A stretch of DNA of 64,000 nt from Cystobacter fuscus. Lineage in GTDB: Bacteria; Myxococcota; Myxococcia; Myxococcales; Myxococcaceae. The notes under the pieces are model-generated. The model did not search any database. It was not told the DNA's origin and saw only the letters and a list, made by a program, of their open reading frames with translations. Made by a program: the position numbers and the translations under genes. Each line of letters starts with the position of its first letter. The first letter of the stretch is position 1. Shown piece after piece: positions 34,358 through 42,369 of the stretch. The stretch lies in contig NZ_CP022098.1 of the NCBI RefSeq assembly GCF_002305875.1, positions 1,550,001-1,614,000 on the forward strand, in the 5' to 3' direction.

Positions 34358-35647
34358 ATGCACACTCGAATGGGGAGCCGGTTCACCGCGGTCCTGCTGG
34401 GACTGGTGCTGGGGGGGGCGGCCCTGGCGAAGGAGCCTGCGAAGGAGCAGGTGAAGGAGTCCTCGAGCAGGTCGGCCATCTCCACGCGACTGGACGCGGT
34501 CATCGATGGGGCGCTGGCCGACAAGCGGTTGGTGGGCACGGTGGTCTTGGTGGCTCGGGATGGACAGGTGATCTACCACCGGGCCGCCGGGCAAGCCGAC
34601 CGCGAGGCGCACGTGCCCATGCGCGAGGACGCCGTCTTCCGGCTGGCGTCGGTGAGCAAGCCCCTGGTGTCCGCGGCGGCGATGGCGCTCGTGGACCAGG
34701 GCAAGCTCGGGCTCGAGGATCCGGTGACGAAGTGGCTGCCCACGTTCCGGCCGAAGCTCGCGGATGGCCGCGAGCCCGTCATCACCGTACGGCAGTTGCT
34801 CACCCACACGGCGGGACTCGACTATGGCTTCTTCCAGCCGCCGGCAGGCCCCTATGCGCGCGCCGGAGTGTCGGACGGGGTGGATGAGTCCGGGCTGAGC
34901 CTGGAGGAGAACCTGCGCCGCCTCGCCTCGGTGCCGCTGGGGTTCGAGCCGGGAACCCGCTGGCACTACTCGCTGTCCATCGACGTGCTGGGCGCGGTGG
35001 TGGCGAGCGCGGGTGGCGCGCCCCTGCCCCAGGTCGTCGAGCGGCTCATCACCCGGCCCCTGGGCCTGCGTGACACCGGGTTCGTGGCGAAGGCGCCCCA
35101 GCGGCTCGCCACGCCCTATGCGGACGGCAAGCCCGAGCCGGTACGCATGGGGGCCCACCACGAGATGAGCGTGGGCGGCGTTTCCTTCCGCTTCGTTCAG
35201 GGCCGGGCGCTCGATTCGCGCGCGTACCCCTCCGGAGGCGCTGGCATGGTGGGCAGCGCGGGTGACCTGCTGAAGTTCCTGGAGGCGGTGCGCACGGGAG
35301 GCGCGCCCTTGTTCCAGTCGTCGGCGACGGCCGCCGCGATGCTCGCGCCCCAGACCGGTACGCTGGAACTCCCCAACGATCCGGGATGGGCCTTTGGCTT
35401 CGGCGGCGCCGTGCTCGTGGATGCCACGAAGGCGGCCACGCCCCAGTCCCCGGGCACCTGGCGGTGGGCCGGCGCGTATGGGCACACCTGGTTCGTCGAT
35501 CCGAGGCACCGCCTGAGCGTGGTGGCTCTGACGAACACGGCCATCGAGGGTATGTCGGGAGCGTTCCAGCGCGACCTCCGGGATGCCGTCTACGCCGGGC
35601 TCGCCGCGGAGGCCTCGACTCCCGCCGCCCCCGCCCCCGCTCGGTAG
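34358..35647 (+). CDS. Exported serine hydrolase of the beta-lactamase (class C/EstB) fold
   Basis: A 429-residue protein behind AAGGAGG (34345-34351). A signal peptide (…AVLLGLVLGGAALA) precedes the hydrolase. The nucleophile motif is S98-VSK101 (RLASVSKPLVSAAAMALV), the second motif is Y204-S-L in WHYSLSIDVLG and the C-terminal motif HTW lies in GAYGHTWFVDP; together these fit the periplasmic EstB/D-aminopeptidase-like group, with no sign that it acts on beta-lactams. Its last bases run into the remnant of a TPR gene on the opposite strand. It lies 46 bases downstream of the nitroreductase. Confidence 0.85.
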   Translation: MHTRMGSRFTAVLLGLVLGGAALAKEPAKEQVKESSSRSAISTRLDAVIDGALADKRLVGTVVLVARDGQVIYHRAAGQADREAHVPMREDAVFRLASVSKPLVSAAAMALVDQGKLGLEDPVTKWLPTFRPKLADGREPVITVRQLLTHTAGLDYGFFQPPAGPYARAGVSDGVDESGLSLEENLRRLASVPLGFEPGTRWHYSLSIDVLGAVVASAGGAPLPQVVERLITRPLGLRDTGFVAKAPQRLATPYADGKPEPVRMGAHHEMSVGGVSFRFVQGRALDSRAYPSGGAGMVGSAGDLLKFLEAVRTGGAPLFQSSATAAAMLAPQTGTLELPNDPGWAFGFGGAVLVDATKAATPQSPGTWRWAGAYGHTWFVDPRHRLSVVALTNTAIEGMSGAFQRDLRDAVYAGLAAEASTPAAPAPAR

Positions 35648-36115
35648 AGGTGGCGTGGCCAGCTGGGACAGGTAGGCGGGCGCGCCCGGCAGTCGTGAGG
35701 CTCGCTCGGCCACCTGGGCCGCTTCCCGATAGTTCTTCTCGAAGGTGCTCAGGTTGTAGGCGAGCAACATGTTCATCTTGAGATCATCGGGGAAGAGTTG
35801 CAGGCCCTTGTGCAGCAGCCGGCTGGACTCCTCCGTGTTGACCCAGGTCTCTCGTCCGAGGTTGGTGGGCAGCGCCCCCTCGGCGAACCTGTAGAACCAT
35901 GTCGAAATGGGGATCCAGATCGGTGATGAGGTCCGCGTAGGGGTAGAGGTCGCGGTACTCCTCGGCCGTGCGGGTTCGGTCCGCAGTCTGGACGAGTTGG
36001 ATCCAGAGGTAGCGATCAGCTGGATGTAGCCACGCCCCACCGCGCGCAGCACGTCCTCCGGTGGCAGGAGCACTTCCTGATGCGCACCCCGCGGGGGCTT
36101 GCGCGGCGGGGCCAC
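35648..36115 (-). pseudogene. Frameshifted and truncated TPR-type gene remnant
   Basis: Read on the minus strand, protein-like segments switch frame twice. The first is DVLRAVGRGYIQLIA; then, in another frame, DRYLWIQLVQTADRTR and YRDLYPYADLITDLDPHFD; then, back in the first frame, TNLGRETWVNTEESSRLLHKG and NMLLAYNLSTFEKNYREAAQ. Together they resemble the middle of a common myxobacterial TPR-like protein. The frame is lost at its downstream end, where the hydrolase gene stops. I therefore read it as one decayed gene lacking its start and end. Its original function is unknown. Confidence 0.6.
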
Positions 36116-36130
36116 CTGGCGAGGGCCATC

Positions 36131-36169
36131 AAAATAGAAAGGACATCTGGAGCATGTCCAGATGTCCTT
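36131..36169 (-). terminator. Intrinsic terminator of pilA
   Basis: AAGGACATCTGGA (36139-36151) is perfectly complementary to TCCAGATGTCCTT (36157-36169) across a 5-base loop. Read on the minus strand the stem is followed by TTTCTATTTT. It lies about 50 bases after the pilin stop codon and is the strongest intrinsic terminator in the window. Confidence 0.85.
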
Positions 36170-36219
36170 GGAATTGTCAGCACTGGCCGAGCCGGGTCAG
36201 TCCCGTGCTCGGACGAGCA

Positions 36220-36861
36220 TCAGGTGTTGCAGTCGACGTCGTTGTAGGAGAGGTAGGGCGAACCGGCGACGGCCACCGCCTCGTCGTTGCCGCAGGCCGC
36301 GGTGATGGTGGTGGTGTCCTTGGTCGAGATCCACCAGGTGTCGATGCCCACGGAGTCGTTGTCGACGTTACCGGCGGCCAGACCGGAGATGTTGCAGCCG
36401 ATGCCGGTGGCGCAGCCGGCGAGGCCGGGCATGCCCGGGTCCGCGCCCGCGCCCGTGTAACCCGGGCTCTGCGGGGCGGCGTACTTGGGCGTGGCCGAGC
36501 CCGCGAACTTCGCGCTGTCCACGGTGATGCAGTTGGCGCCCTTGGTGTCGGTCACGCCCTTCTGCTCACGGAGGATGCAGGTGTTGGCCGTCGCGAAGTA
36601 GTAGGCGTAGCGGTTGCCACGCTCGGGCGAGAAGCCCACCGTCTGCACGTTCTCCGAGTACTTGTCCTTCTCCTGCAGGTAGGCGCGCTGCGAGGTGAAC
36701 CAGGCCTTCAGGTTGGCCTTGGCCTCACCCTGCTTGGAGCGGGCCTGGAACTTGATGAAGTTCGGGATGGCGATGGCGGCGAGGATGCCGATGATGGCCA
36801 CCACGATCATGAGCTCGATGAGCGTGAAGCCGCGGTTCTTGCGAACGAAGAGACGGTTCAT
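36220..36861 (-). CDS. pilA: Type IV major pilin
   Basis: A 213-residue prepilin from the ATG at 36861. The leader MNRLFVRKNRG is followed by FTLIELMIVVAIIGILAAIAIP: cleavage by PilD occurs after Gly11 and Glu16 is the conserved Glu5 of the mature protein. The continuation KFQARSKQGEAKANLK and a region resembling GFSPERGNRYAYYF match Myxococcus PilA, whose fibres drive social motility. Late cysteines probably form the usual disulphide loop. TGGCAC at 36934-36929 is like a sigma-54 -24 box, but the -12 GC is displaced, so promoter assignment is tentative. A perfect stem-loop terminator follows the gene. Confidence 0.93.
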   Translation of the reverse strand: MNRLFVRKNRGFTLIELMIVVAIIGILAAIAIPNFIKFQARSKQGEAKANLKAWFTSQRAYLQEKDKYSENVQTVGFSPERGNRYAYYFATANTCILREQKGVTDTKGANCITVDSAKFAGSATPKYAAPQSPGYTGAGADPGMPGLAGCATGIGCNISGLAAGNVDNDSVGIDTWWISTKDTTTITAACGNDEAVAVAGSPYLSYNDVDCNT

Positions 36862-36928
36862 GGGGTTTCTTTCTCGGAACGGCAGGGGGGATGACGGCAA
36901 TGGATAGCATGCTCGAAGCCGTAGCGCA

Positions 36929-37135
36929 GTGCCAGCGTTAAAACACGCTGGGCCGGGCTGCTACACGCAGGACGGAAATGTGTTCGCGTGCGTGATGTGT
37001 GGAGGCAGGCGGCGGGTGCTGGCGGACGAGAAGGAAGAGGGAGGAGGGCGCGCGATTCTGGAGCACCTGGGGCTGCCCACGTCGAGGGCGAGCCTGGCTA
37101 AAGCCCAGGGGCCCGCCCAGCGCGCGTGGCGTTGA
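36929..37135 (+). pseudogene. IS91-type transposase C-terminal remnant
   Basis: The frame contains CVMCGGRRRVL and, after a charged stretch, AILEHLGLPTSRA…AQGPAQRAW, which is the typical C-terminal tail of IS91/Y2 transposases (a zinc-finger-like CGG-RR block then ILEHLGLPT…APAQGP). Everything upstream, including the catalytic domain, is missing. The following 290 bases (to about 37427) contain no gene and may be the IS right end. It directly flanks the truncated NmrA gene and so marks the cause of the local decay. Confidence 0.65.
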
Positions 37136-37427
37136 GCCCAAGCCGTCACGCGGCCCCACTAGCCCACGCTCCTTGCCGCCCCCCTGCTGGGTGGGCTGCT
37201 GGGGCCGACGTGTGCCTGAAGAGGGCTGCAGCGCCTCTCCACCGGCCCGGCGCACAGCCCTGGCGGCCCCCCTCAGCGGCCTTCTTCGCCCCCTTCGCTC
37301 CATCCCCCACCCTCAACAGGGCCCCTCTCCCGCCTGGTTTGCTTCACGTTCTTCAATCTGGCTTGCCTCGATGGGCTGCGAGGGAGCGCGACGACCGTCG
37401 GCACTCCCGTGTCTTGAAGCCGCGCCA

Positions 37428-37847
37428 TCAGGGGCGAGCGGCGGCAGCCAGCTCATCGCGGTGTTCGGCCGCCCACCGTTCCAAGAAGTGGGGATCGGTG
37501 CAGTCCCATTCCGCGAACACCCCGAGATGCACGATGTGCCTCACGCCCGCCTTGGCGGCGGCGTCGATGAGTGTCTTGCTCTGGGCGAGCATCGCCACGG
37601 TGTAGCCGGTCAGGAGGAAGAGCCGATCGACGCCGGCGAGCGCGGCCCCGAACGTGCCGGGCTTGTCGAGGTCGAGGTAGACCGCGTCCTTTCCTTGCGA
37701 CCTCAGCCGCTCGACTTCGGCGGGCCGGCGCGAACTGATTCGCACGCTCACGTCCGCGGCCTGCTCGAGATCCGCGACGACCTTCTTTCCCACCTGCCCG
37801 CTGGCCCCCAAGACGAGCACTCGTACCTTGCTTCGATTCGTTTCCAT
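37428..37847 (-). pseudogene. NmrA-like NAD(P)-binding gene, 3'-truncated
   Basis: The frame starts at 37847 behind AGGAAG and encodes 139 residues with an intact dinucleotide loop (VRVLVLGASGQVGKKVV) and the NmrA-type LFLLTGYTVAMLAQSKTLID and VHLGVFAEWDCTDPHF blocks. Normal relatives are about 280-290 residues and continue past this point; here the homology ends in unrelated residues and a stop. The substrate-binding half is lost, so it is probably non-functional. The break lies near the IS91 remnant. Confidence 0.6.
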
Positions 37848-38584
37848 ACTGTTCTTCCTGACTTGCTTGCGTCGAGGTTGCACTGACCTGGAAAAGCGTG
37901 TCCAGACGGACCGGCTTTCAGCCCCGCCGGGTCCGGCTGCGCGAGTGCGCGCAGCCGCGGTTCCTCGACCTGGGACAGCATGTCGAGGTGGACCGGCCGC
38001 CAGCCCAGTTCGGTCCGGCTGCGCTGGTCGAGCGAGCGGCTGCACGCCGAATAGATCCTCGCGCCCACAGGCCCGAACATCTCGTGCGCCTCCTCCATCG
38101 ACAGGCTGCGGGTCGGAACGCCTGGATCCCGGGCCACGGCCTCGGCGATCCACCTCCATGGTATTTCTCCACCGGCGGCGTGATAGAGGGCCCCGGGCGC
38201 GCCACGCTCGATCGCCAACGAGTACAGCCGTGCGAGGTCGTCGTGGTGTACGCTCGAATAGACCGCCAGGCCCGAGCCGACGTAACAAGCCGCTCCGGTC
38301 GTCGCGACGGTGCGATAGACTCGCACCACCTGGCCATTGTCGCCGGGGCCCCAGATCGCTGGCGGGCGCACCACCATGCCGCGCACACCCGTTTGCGCCG
38401 CGGCTCGTACGATGCGCTCGGCCTCCACTCGCCCAACCAAGAACGGCGCCGGCTCGAACGGATCGTCCTCGGCGAGCGCGTCCGAGACCCAGTCGCCTCG
38501 GGTGTCTTTCATGAACACGCCGCTTCCGGACGTAAAGACAAGCGTCTTGCCCATCCCTGCCAGCGCCTGGCACAGCTCTTCCAT
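37748..38584 (-). pseudogene. NAD-dependent epimerase/dehydratase gene, 5'-truncated
   Basis: From about 38584 (MEELCQALAGMGK) the protein matches extended SDR enzymes: TLVFTSGSGVFM, GVRGMVVRPPAIWGPGDNG, VHHDDLARLYSLAIERG and RTELGWRPVHLDML. The N-terminal NAD-binding GxxGxxG part is absent: at 38584 the homology stops and, on the opposite strand, an unrelated short protein-like tail runs to 38714. The frame also lacks its natural stop and reads into the NmrA gene by about 100 bases. A longer open frame to 38755 exists but its first 57 residues have no resemblance to the family. Confidence 0.6.
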
Positions 38585-38755
38585 GCAGCCGGGCGCGACC
38601 CTCGACCAGGTCGCCCAGGCGGCTATGGCCGAGATCGAGCGGCGGGAAGGGGACGAGGGCGAATTGCGGACGGCGCTGCAGGCGTGCCGGGCGCCTATAC
38701 CACTGCCACGGTAGCGGCCAGAAAACACGGCCACGTCATACGGCCAGGCGGGCAC

Positions 38756-39127
38756 TCAAAGTTTGCTATGCGCGTAGACAAACATCGCCTCGCCTAGAAA
38801 TTCTACGAGGCGTGGGTGGTAGGCGTTGTGGAACGCCTTCATGTCAGCGTTCTCTGCATAGAAGAGCGCAGTGCCCACGTAGGCCTGCCGCGACGCGGGG
38901 TAGAAACGGGCCGCGATGGCGTAGTGCTGCGCAATCAGCTGCTGGACTGCGGGTGAAGACGGCTCGCTGTGGTCAATGAGCGGTGCCAGGTCACCGTAGA
39001 GGCGTTGGAAATCTTGGTGCGCCTGAGCCTTGTCTACGTGGGCCCATTGGTTGGTGGCGACAGTGGAAATTGAACAGCGGGCGGGCGCGGGGAGCAGTTG
39101 CTGGGCGCGCTTCAGAGTTGCCGCCAT
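38756..39127 (-). CDS. TipAS-type antibiotic-recognition domain protein
   Basis: A 123-residue helical protein. Segments such as DFQRLYGDLAPLIDH, SSPAVQQLIAQHYAIAARFYPAS and FHNAYHPRLVEFLGEAMFVYA resemble the ligand-binding TipAS domain that binds thiopeptide antibiotics in TipA-like MerR regulators. Here there is no DNA-binding domain, so it is either a free-standing ligand-binding protein or the C-terminal remnant of a regulator, as expected in this degraded zone. Its promoter would face the beta-helix lipoprotein gene at 39383. Confidence 0.6.
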   Translation of the reverse strand: MAATLKRAQQLLPAPARCSISTVATNQWAHVDKAQAHQDFQRLYGDLAPLIDHSEPSSPAVQQLIAQHYAIAARFYPASRQAYVGTALFYAENADMKAFHNAYHPRLVEFLGEAMFVYAHSKL

Positions 39128-39382
39128 CCGCTCAGCCCGCGGGGCTGAACTGTCTCTGGAGTTTGGTTTGCCCGAGCCTCGGACCTGCGGCGGTGTTGAG
39201 GCTCGAGCCGCCCCAGCCTACTGGATGCGGGCGATGGGGCCGCCCGACCTGATGATGGTGCTGCCCGAGAGCGCCTCGGAGTCGCACACCGAGGGCGGAC
39301 ACCCTTTTCGCCCTTTGGGTTCCCATGAATCGCGGCTCGCGCATTAGCCGCCAGAAGAGAAATCCTTTCGGAGGGAGTCCCC

Positions 39383-41062
39383 ATGAATGTTCGGAGTCTC
39401 GGAGCTGTCCTTTTCCTTTTCCTGTCCGCATGTGCCGCGGGAACCGTGGATGATTTCGCGGGCCAGGAGGCGTTCCCGGGTGAGCACCAGGCGCTCGAGG
39501 AGGGCGAAGTCTCGCTCTTCCCGGACTCGGCCCGTCCCGAGATCCCCATGGACAGCGATACCGGCGCGGTGGAGCTCGGGATGAAGTTTCGCCTGTCCGT
39601 CCCGGGTACGATCCGCGGCGTGCGCTTCTTCAAGGGCGGGGCCCAGAATGCCGGCCCGCACCGCGTGAGTCTGTGGAGCCGGGAAGGCTCGAAGCTCGCG
39701 GAGGCGAGCTCCACGAACGAGACGACGGCCGGGTGGCAGACGGTGCGTTTTGCTTCACCCGTCAAGGTCAGCGCTGGGACGACCTATGTCGTGTCGTACT
39801 ATGCCCCGGCCGGACGGTACGGAGCCACGGTGGGCGGATTCAACTCGGAGAAGTCGCGAGGACCCATTCGCGGGCTCGTTTCGGGCGAGGACGGGGTGAA
39901 CGGCGTCTACCGCTACGGCGGTGGATTTCCGACGCAGGGTTACCAGAACACCGACTACGCAGTGGACGTGGTCTTCCTTCCGGAGGGCACCGAAGAAGAC
40001 ACCCAGGCGCCCAGTTCGCCCGCGGGGCTCGTCGCATCCGCGGCCTCCTCGACCACCATCAACCTGGGCTGGAACGCCTCGACGGACAATGTCGGCATCG
40101 CGGCCTACGATGTCTTCCGCAATGGCGTGAAGATCGCCTCCACGGCGAGCCTCACCTACGCGGACACCGGTCTCACGGCGGACACGAGCTACGGCTACTT
40201 CGTGAAGGCGCGGGATGCTGCCGGCAATCTCAGCGCAGCCTCGAACGGCGCCACGGCGACGACCGGGTCCACCTCGACGCCGTCCGGCTTTCCGAACGCG
40301 AGCAATACGGGCGTGCCGGCGGGAACGCAGCTCACGCCCTACACCGGCCCGTGCACCGTCACCGCGGCCAATACGGTCATCGACTCCAAGACCGTGAACT
40401 GCGACCTCGTCATCCGCGCGTCGGGCGTCACGATTCGCAACTCGAAGATCAACGGTACCGTCTCGACCGAAGAGAACTCCACCGGATACTCCTTCACGCT
40501 CACCGACTCTCACGTCGACGCGGGTGATCGCCTCGTCACGGGGGTGGGGGCCGTGAACTTCACCGCCGTCCGTGTGCACGTGCAGGGGGGCAATCGCTCC
40601 ATTCACTGCTGGAGAGACTGTGAGATTCGCGATTCCTACGTTCATGGCCAGATGACGGACGAAACGGGAACCGCCCACGAGTCTGGCATCCGGATGGGAA
40701 GAAACGCCACCATCCGGCACAACACCATCACGTGCGATGCGCCGGACGTGCCGCCCGACGCGGGCTGCTCGGCGGCGCTCACCGGCTACGGCGACTTCGC
40801 CCCGGTCGAGAACAACCTGGTGGAGAACAACTACTTCCCGGGCACGACGGGAGGCTTCTGCGCCTATGGCGGGTCATCCCGGGGCAAGCCGTACTCGGAC
40901 TCGACGAACAACATCCGCTTCATCGGCAACGTCTTCGGTCGCGGTTCGAGCGGACGCTGTGGATATTACGGGGCCATCACCAGCTTCGACACCTCGGAGC
41001 CGGGGAACGTCTGGTCCAACAACACCTGGGAGGACGGAACGGTCCTTCCCCCCTCGAACTAG
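39383..41062 (+). CDS. DUF4082/fibronectin-III/right-handed beta-helix lipoprotein
   Basis: A 559-residue protein behind GGAGG, with signal peptide MNVRSLGAVLFLFLSAC (Cys17). Residues about 60-200 form a DUF4082-type beta-sandwich (SVPGTIRGVRFFKGG, GTTYVVSYYAPAGRY); 210-295 is one fibronectin type III domain (APSSPAGLVASAASSTTINLGWNAS); 300-559 is a right-handed parallel beta-helix (NTVIDSKTVNCDLVIRASGVTIRNSKI and repeated 'NN' turns). Such lipoproteins are surface-exposed and often bind or cleave polysaccharides. The helical domain is related to the lipoprotein at 41089, with which it is convergent. Confidence 0.8.
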   Translation: MNVRSLGAVLFLFLSACAAGTVDDFAGQEAFPGEHQALEEGEVSLFPDSARPEIPMDSDTGAVELGMKFRLSVPGTIRGVRFFKGGAQNAGPHRVSLWSREGSKLAEASSTNETTAGWQTVRFASPVKVSAGTTYVVSYYAPAGRYGATVGGFNSEKSRGPIRGLVSGEDGVNGVYRYGGGFPTQGYQNTDYAVDVVFLPEGTEEDTQAPSSPAGLVASAASSTTINLGWNASTDNVGIAAYDVFRNGVKIASTASLTYADTGLTADTSYGYFVKARDAAGNLSAASNGATATTGSTSTPSGFPNASNTGVPAGTQLTPYTGPCTVTAANTVIDSKTVNCDLVIRASGVTIRNSKINGTVSTEENSTGYSFTLTDSHVDAGDRLVTGVGAVNFTAVRVHVQGGNRSIHCWRDCEIRDSYVHGQMTDETGTAHESGIRMGRNATIRHNTITCDAPDVPPDAGCSAALTGYGDFAPVENNLVENNYFPGTTGGFCAYGGSSRGKPYSDSTNNIRFIGNVFGRGSSGRCGYYGAITSFDTSEPGNVWSNNTWEDGTVLPPSN

Positions 41063-41088
41063 CGAGGGCTCCAGGCATCCCGGAGGTC

Positions 41089-42369
41089 TCAATCGTGCCG
41101 CTCGATCGGGACCTCCACGCCCGTGGCCTCCCAGACGTTTCCCGCGGCGGACAGCTGCGTCTGTGTGCTCACGAGCACGGCACAGTCGAAGACCGTCTGG
41201 GCGCCGAAGACGTTGTTGCGCACCACCATGCCTGGAAGGCTCGCTCCGCCCGAATGTCCGAGGTTCACGATGCAACTGCCGCGGTCGAGACGGTTGCGCT
41301 CGATTCTCACGTCGCGCGTCGCTCCGTCCTGCTGGTTCACGAAGACCGCCGCGCCGGCTTCTTCACCCGGACCGTGCACATTGCTGTCGTAGATGCCGAT
41401 GTCGCGCCCCTCGAAGACGCTGATGCCGTACTGTGCGCCCACCGGGTCGAGCGCGTGAATCCACGAGCTCTCCACCCGCGCGCCGGACTTCAGGTTCATC
41501 CCGACCACCACCCCGTGCACGTCGAGCCGGCGCGCGGTGAAACCTCCGCCCATCACCCCCCACTGGAGCGTCGAGGACTCCTCGGCGAAGACCTCGATGT
41601 CTTCCAGCAAGACGCCCGTCGCCCCCGCCACGCTGATGATGCCGTCAATCTCGCGTGGCACCGGCGCGTGGACCACGCATCGGCGAACGGTGACGTCATT
41701 CGCGCGGATGATCAGCCGACCGCGAATGTCCCGGTCCTCGAGCACGGTGCCCGGTGTGTCCAGCACGACGTCCCCCTCGTGCCGGACCAGGGACGAGCCC
41801 GCGGGAACTCCGGTGTTCCGCGGACCGGGGAGGGCCGGGTTGGCCCGGCAGGAGACGTTGGCCGGACATGCCTTGCACGCGCCGTCCTCGCACCGGAAGC
41901 CATCCGCACATTCGATGGGCTCGGTGCACTCGGGCTGCGCGAGCCCGAGATTCTCGAGCACGGAGAGGTGGCCGAAGCTCCGCGTTCCTTCGCTCCAGGA
42001 GCCGGCCATCGGGGCTGGAAGGCCGTCTCGGGTCACACGAACGAGTGAAGCGGGGCCGCGGTGGCCCGGTGCCGATTCGGCGCGCATCTCGGCCTGGGCG
42101 GGGAGGGCGAGCGTCCGTGCCGATGGCTCCAGTGCATAGGTCATTCCGACCGACCAGCCCTGCACGCCGAGCTCCCGGATCGAGACCGTCTCCTCTCTTT
42201 CGAGCGCACCCGGCGGAAGGGTCACCCGGACGCGGCCATCGCGGGAGGTGACGGTGCCCCCTTTGCTCCCGATGACGCGAACGTCGGGCCGCCCACGTGC
42301 ATCGAATAGACCCTCGCCGCACGCACCCGCGAGCAAGGCGAGCGCCGCGACGAGGAGGGGAGCACGCAT
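41089..42369 (-). CDS. Right-handed beta-helix lipoprotein (fourth gene of sigma/caspase operon)
   Basis: A 426-residue protein. Signal peptide MRAPLLVAALALLAGAC (Cys17); then a ZU5/autotransporter-like stretch (VIGSKGGTVTSRDGRVRVTLPPGAL), a small Cys-rich segment (CADGFRCEDGACKAC) and a beta-helix from about residue 200 (LIIRANDVTVRRCVV, GIISVAGATGVLLEDIEV). The start overlaps the caspase-gene stop as TGATG, so it is translationally coupled to it. The helix shares the NTGVPAGS and 'RA-V-I-R' signature with the protein at 39383, suggesting an old duplication. Likely surface-exposed; ligand unknown. Confidence 0.8.
   Translation of the reverse strand: MRAPLLVAALALLAGACGEGLFDARGRPDVRVIGSKGGTVTSRDGRVRVTLPPGALEREETVSIRELGVQGWSVGMTYALEPSARTLALPAQAEMRAESAPGHRGPASLVRVTRDGLPAPMAGSWSEGTRSFGHLSVLENLGLAQPECTEPIECADGFRCEDGACKACPANVSCRANPALPGPRNTGVPAGSSLVRHEGDVVLDTPGTVLEDRDIRGRLIIRANDVTVRRCVVHAPVPREIDGIISVAGATGVLLEDIEVFAEESSTLQWGVMGGGFTARRLDVHGVVVGMNLKSGARVESSWIHALDPVGAQYGISVFEGRDIGIYDSNVHGPGEEAGAAVFVNQQDGATRDVRIERNRLDRGSCIVNLGHSGGASLPGMVVRNNVFGAQTVFDCAVLVSTQTQLSAAGNVWEATGVEVPIERHD

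Noticed and set aside
34358-35647. True beta-lactamase
   Set aside because: The second and third motifs (YSL, HTW) are of the EstB/D-aminopeptidase type; nothing indicates beta-lactam hydrolysis.
34223-36115. One 630-codon minus-strand gene covering the hydrolase and the remnant
   Set aside because: Most of it is the shadow of the hydrolase gene; only the part beyond 35648 is protein-like, and that needs two frame changes.
36929-36934. Sigma-54 promoter of pilA (TGGCAC)
   Set aside because: The -24 box fits but the -12 GC is not at the required distance, so I mention it only as a possibility.
39219-39345. Protein-like run in the gap before the beta-helix lipoprotein
   Set aside because: Short (about 40 codons), no start with ribosome site and no recognisable family.
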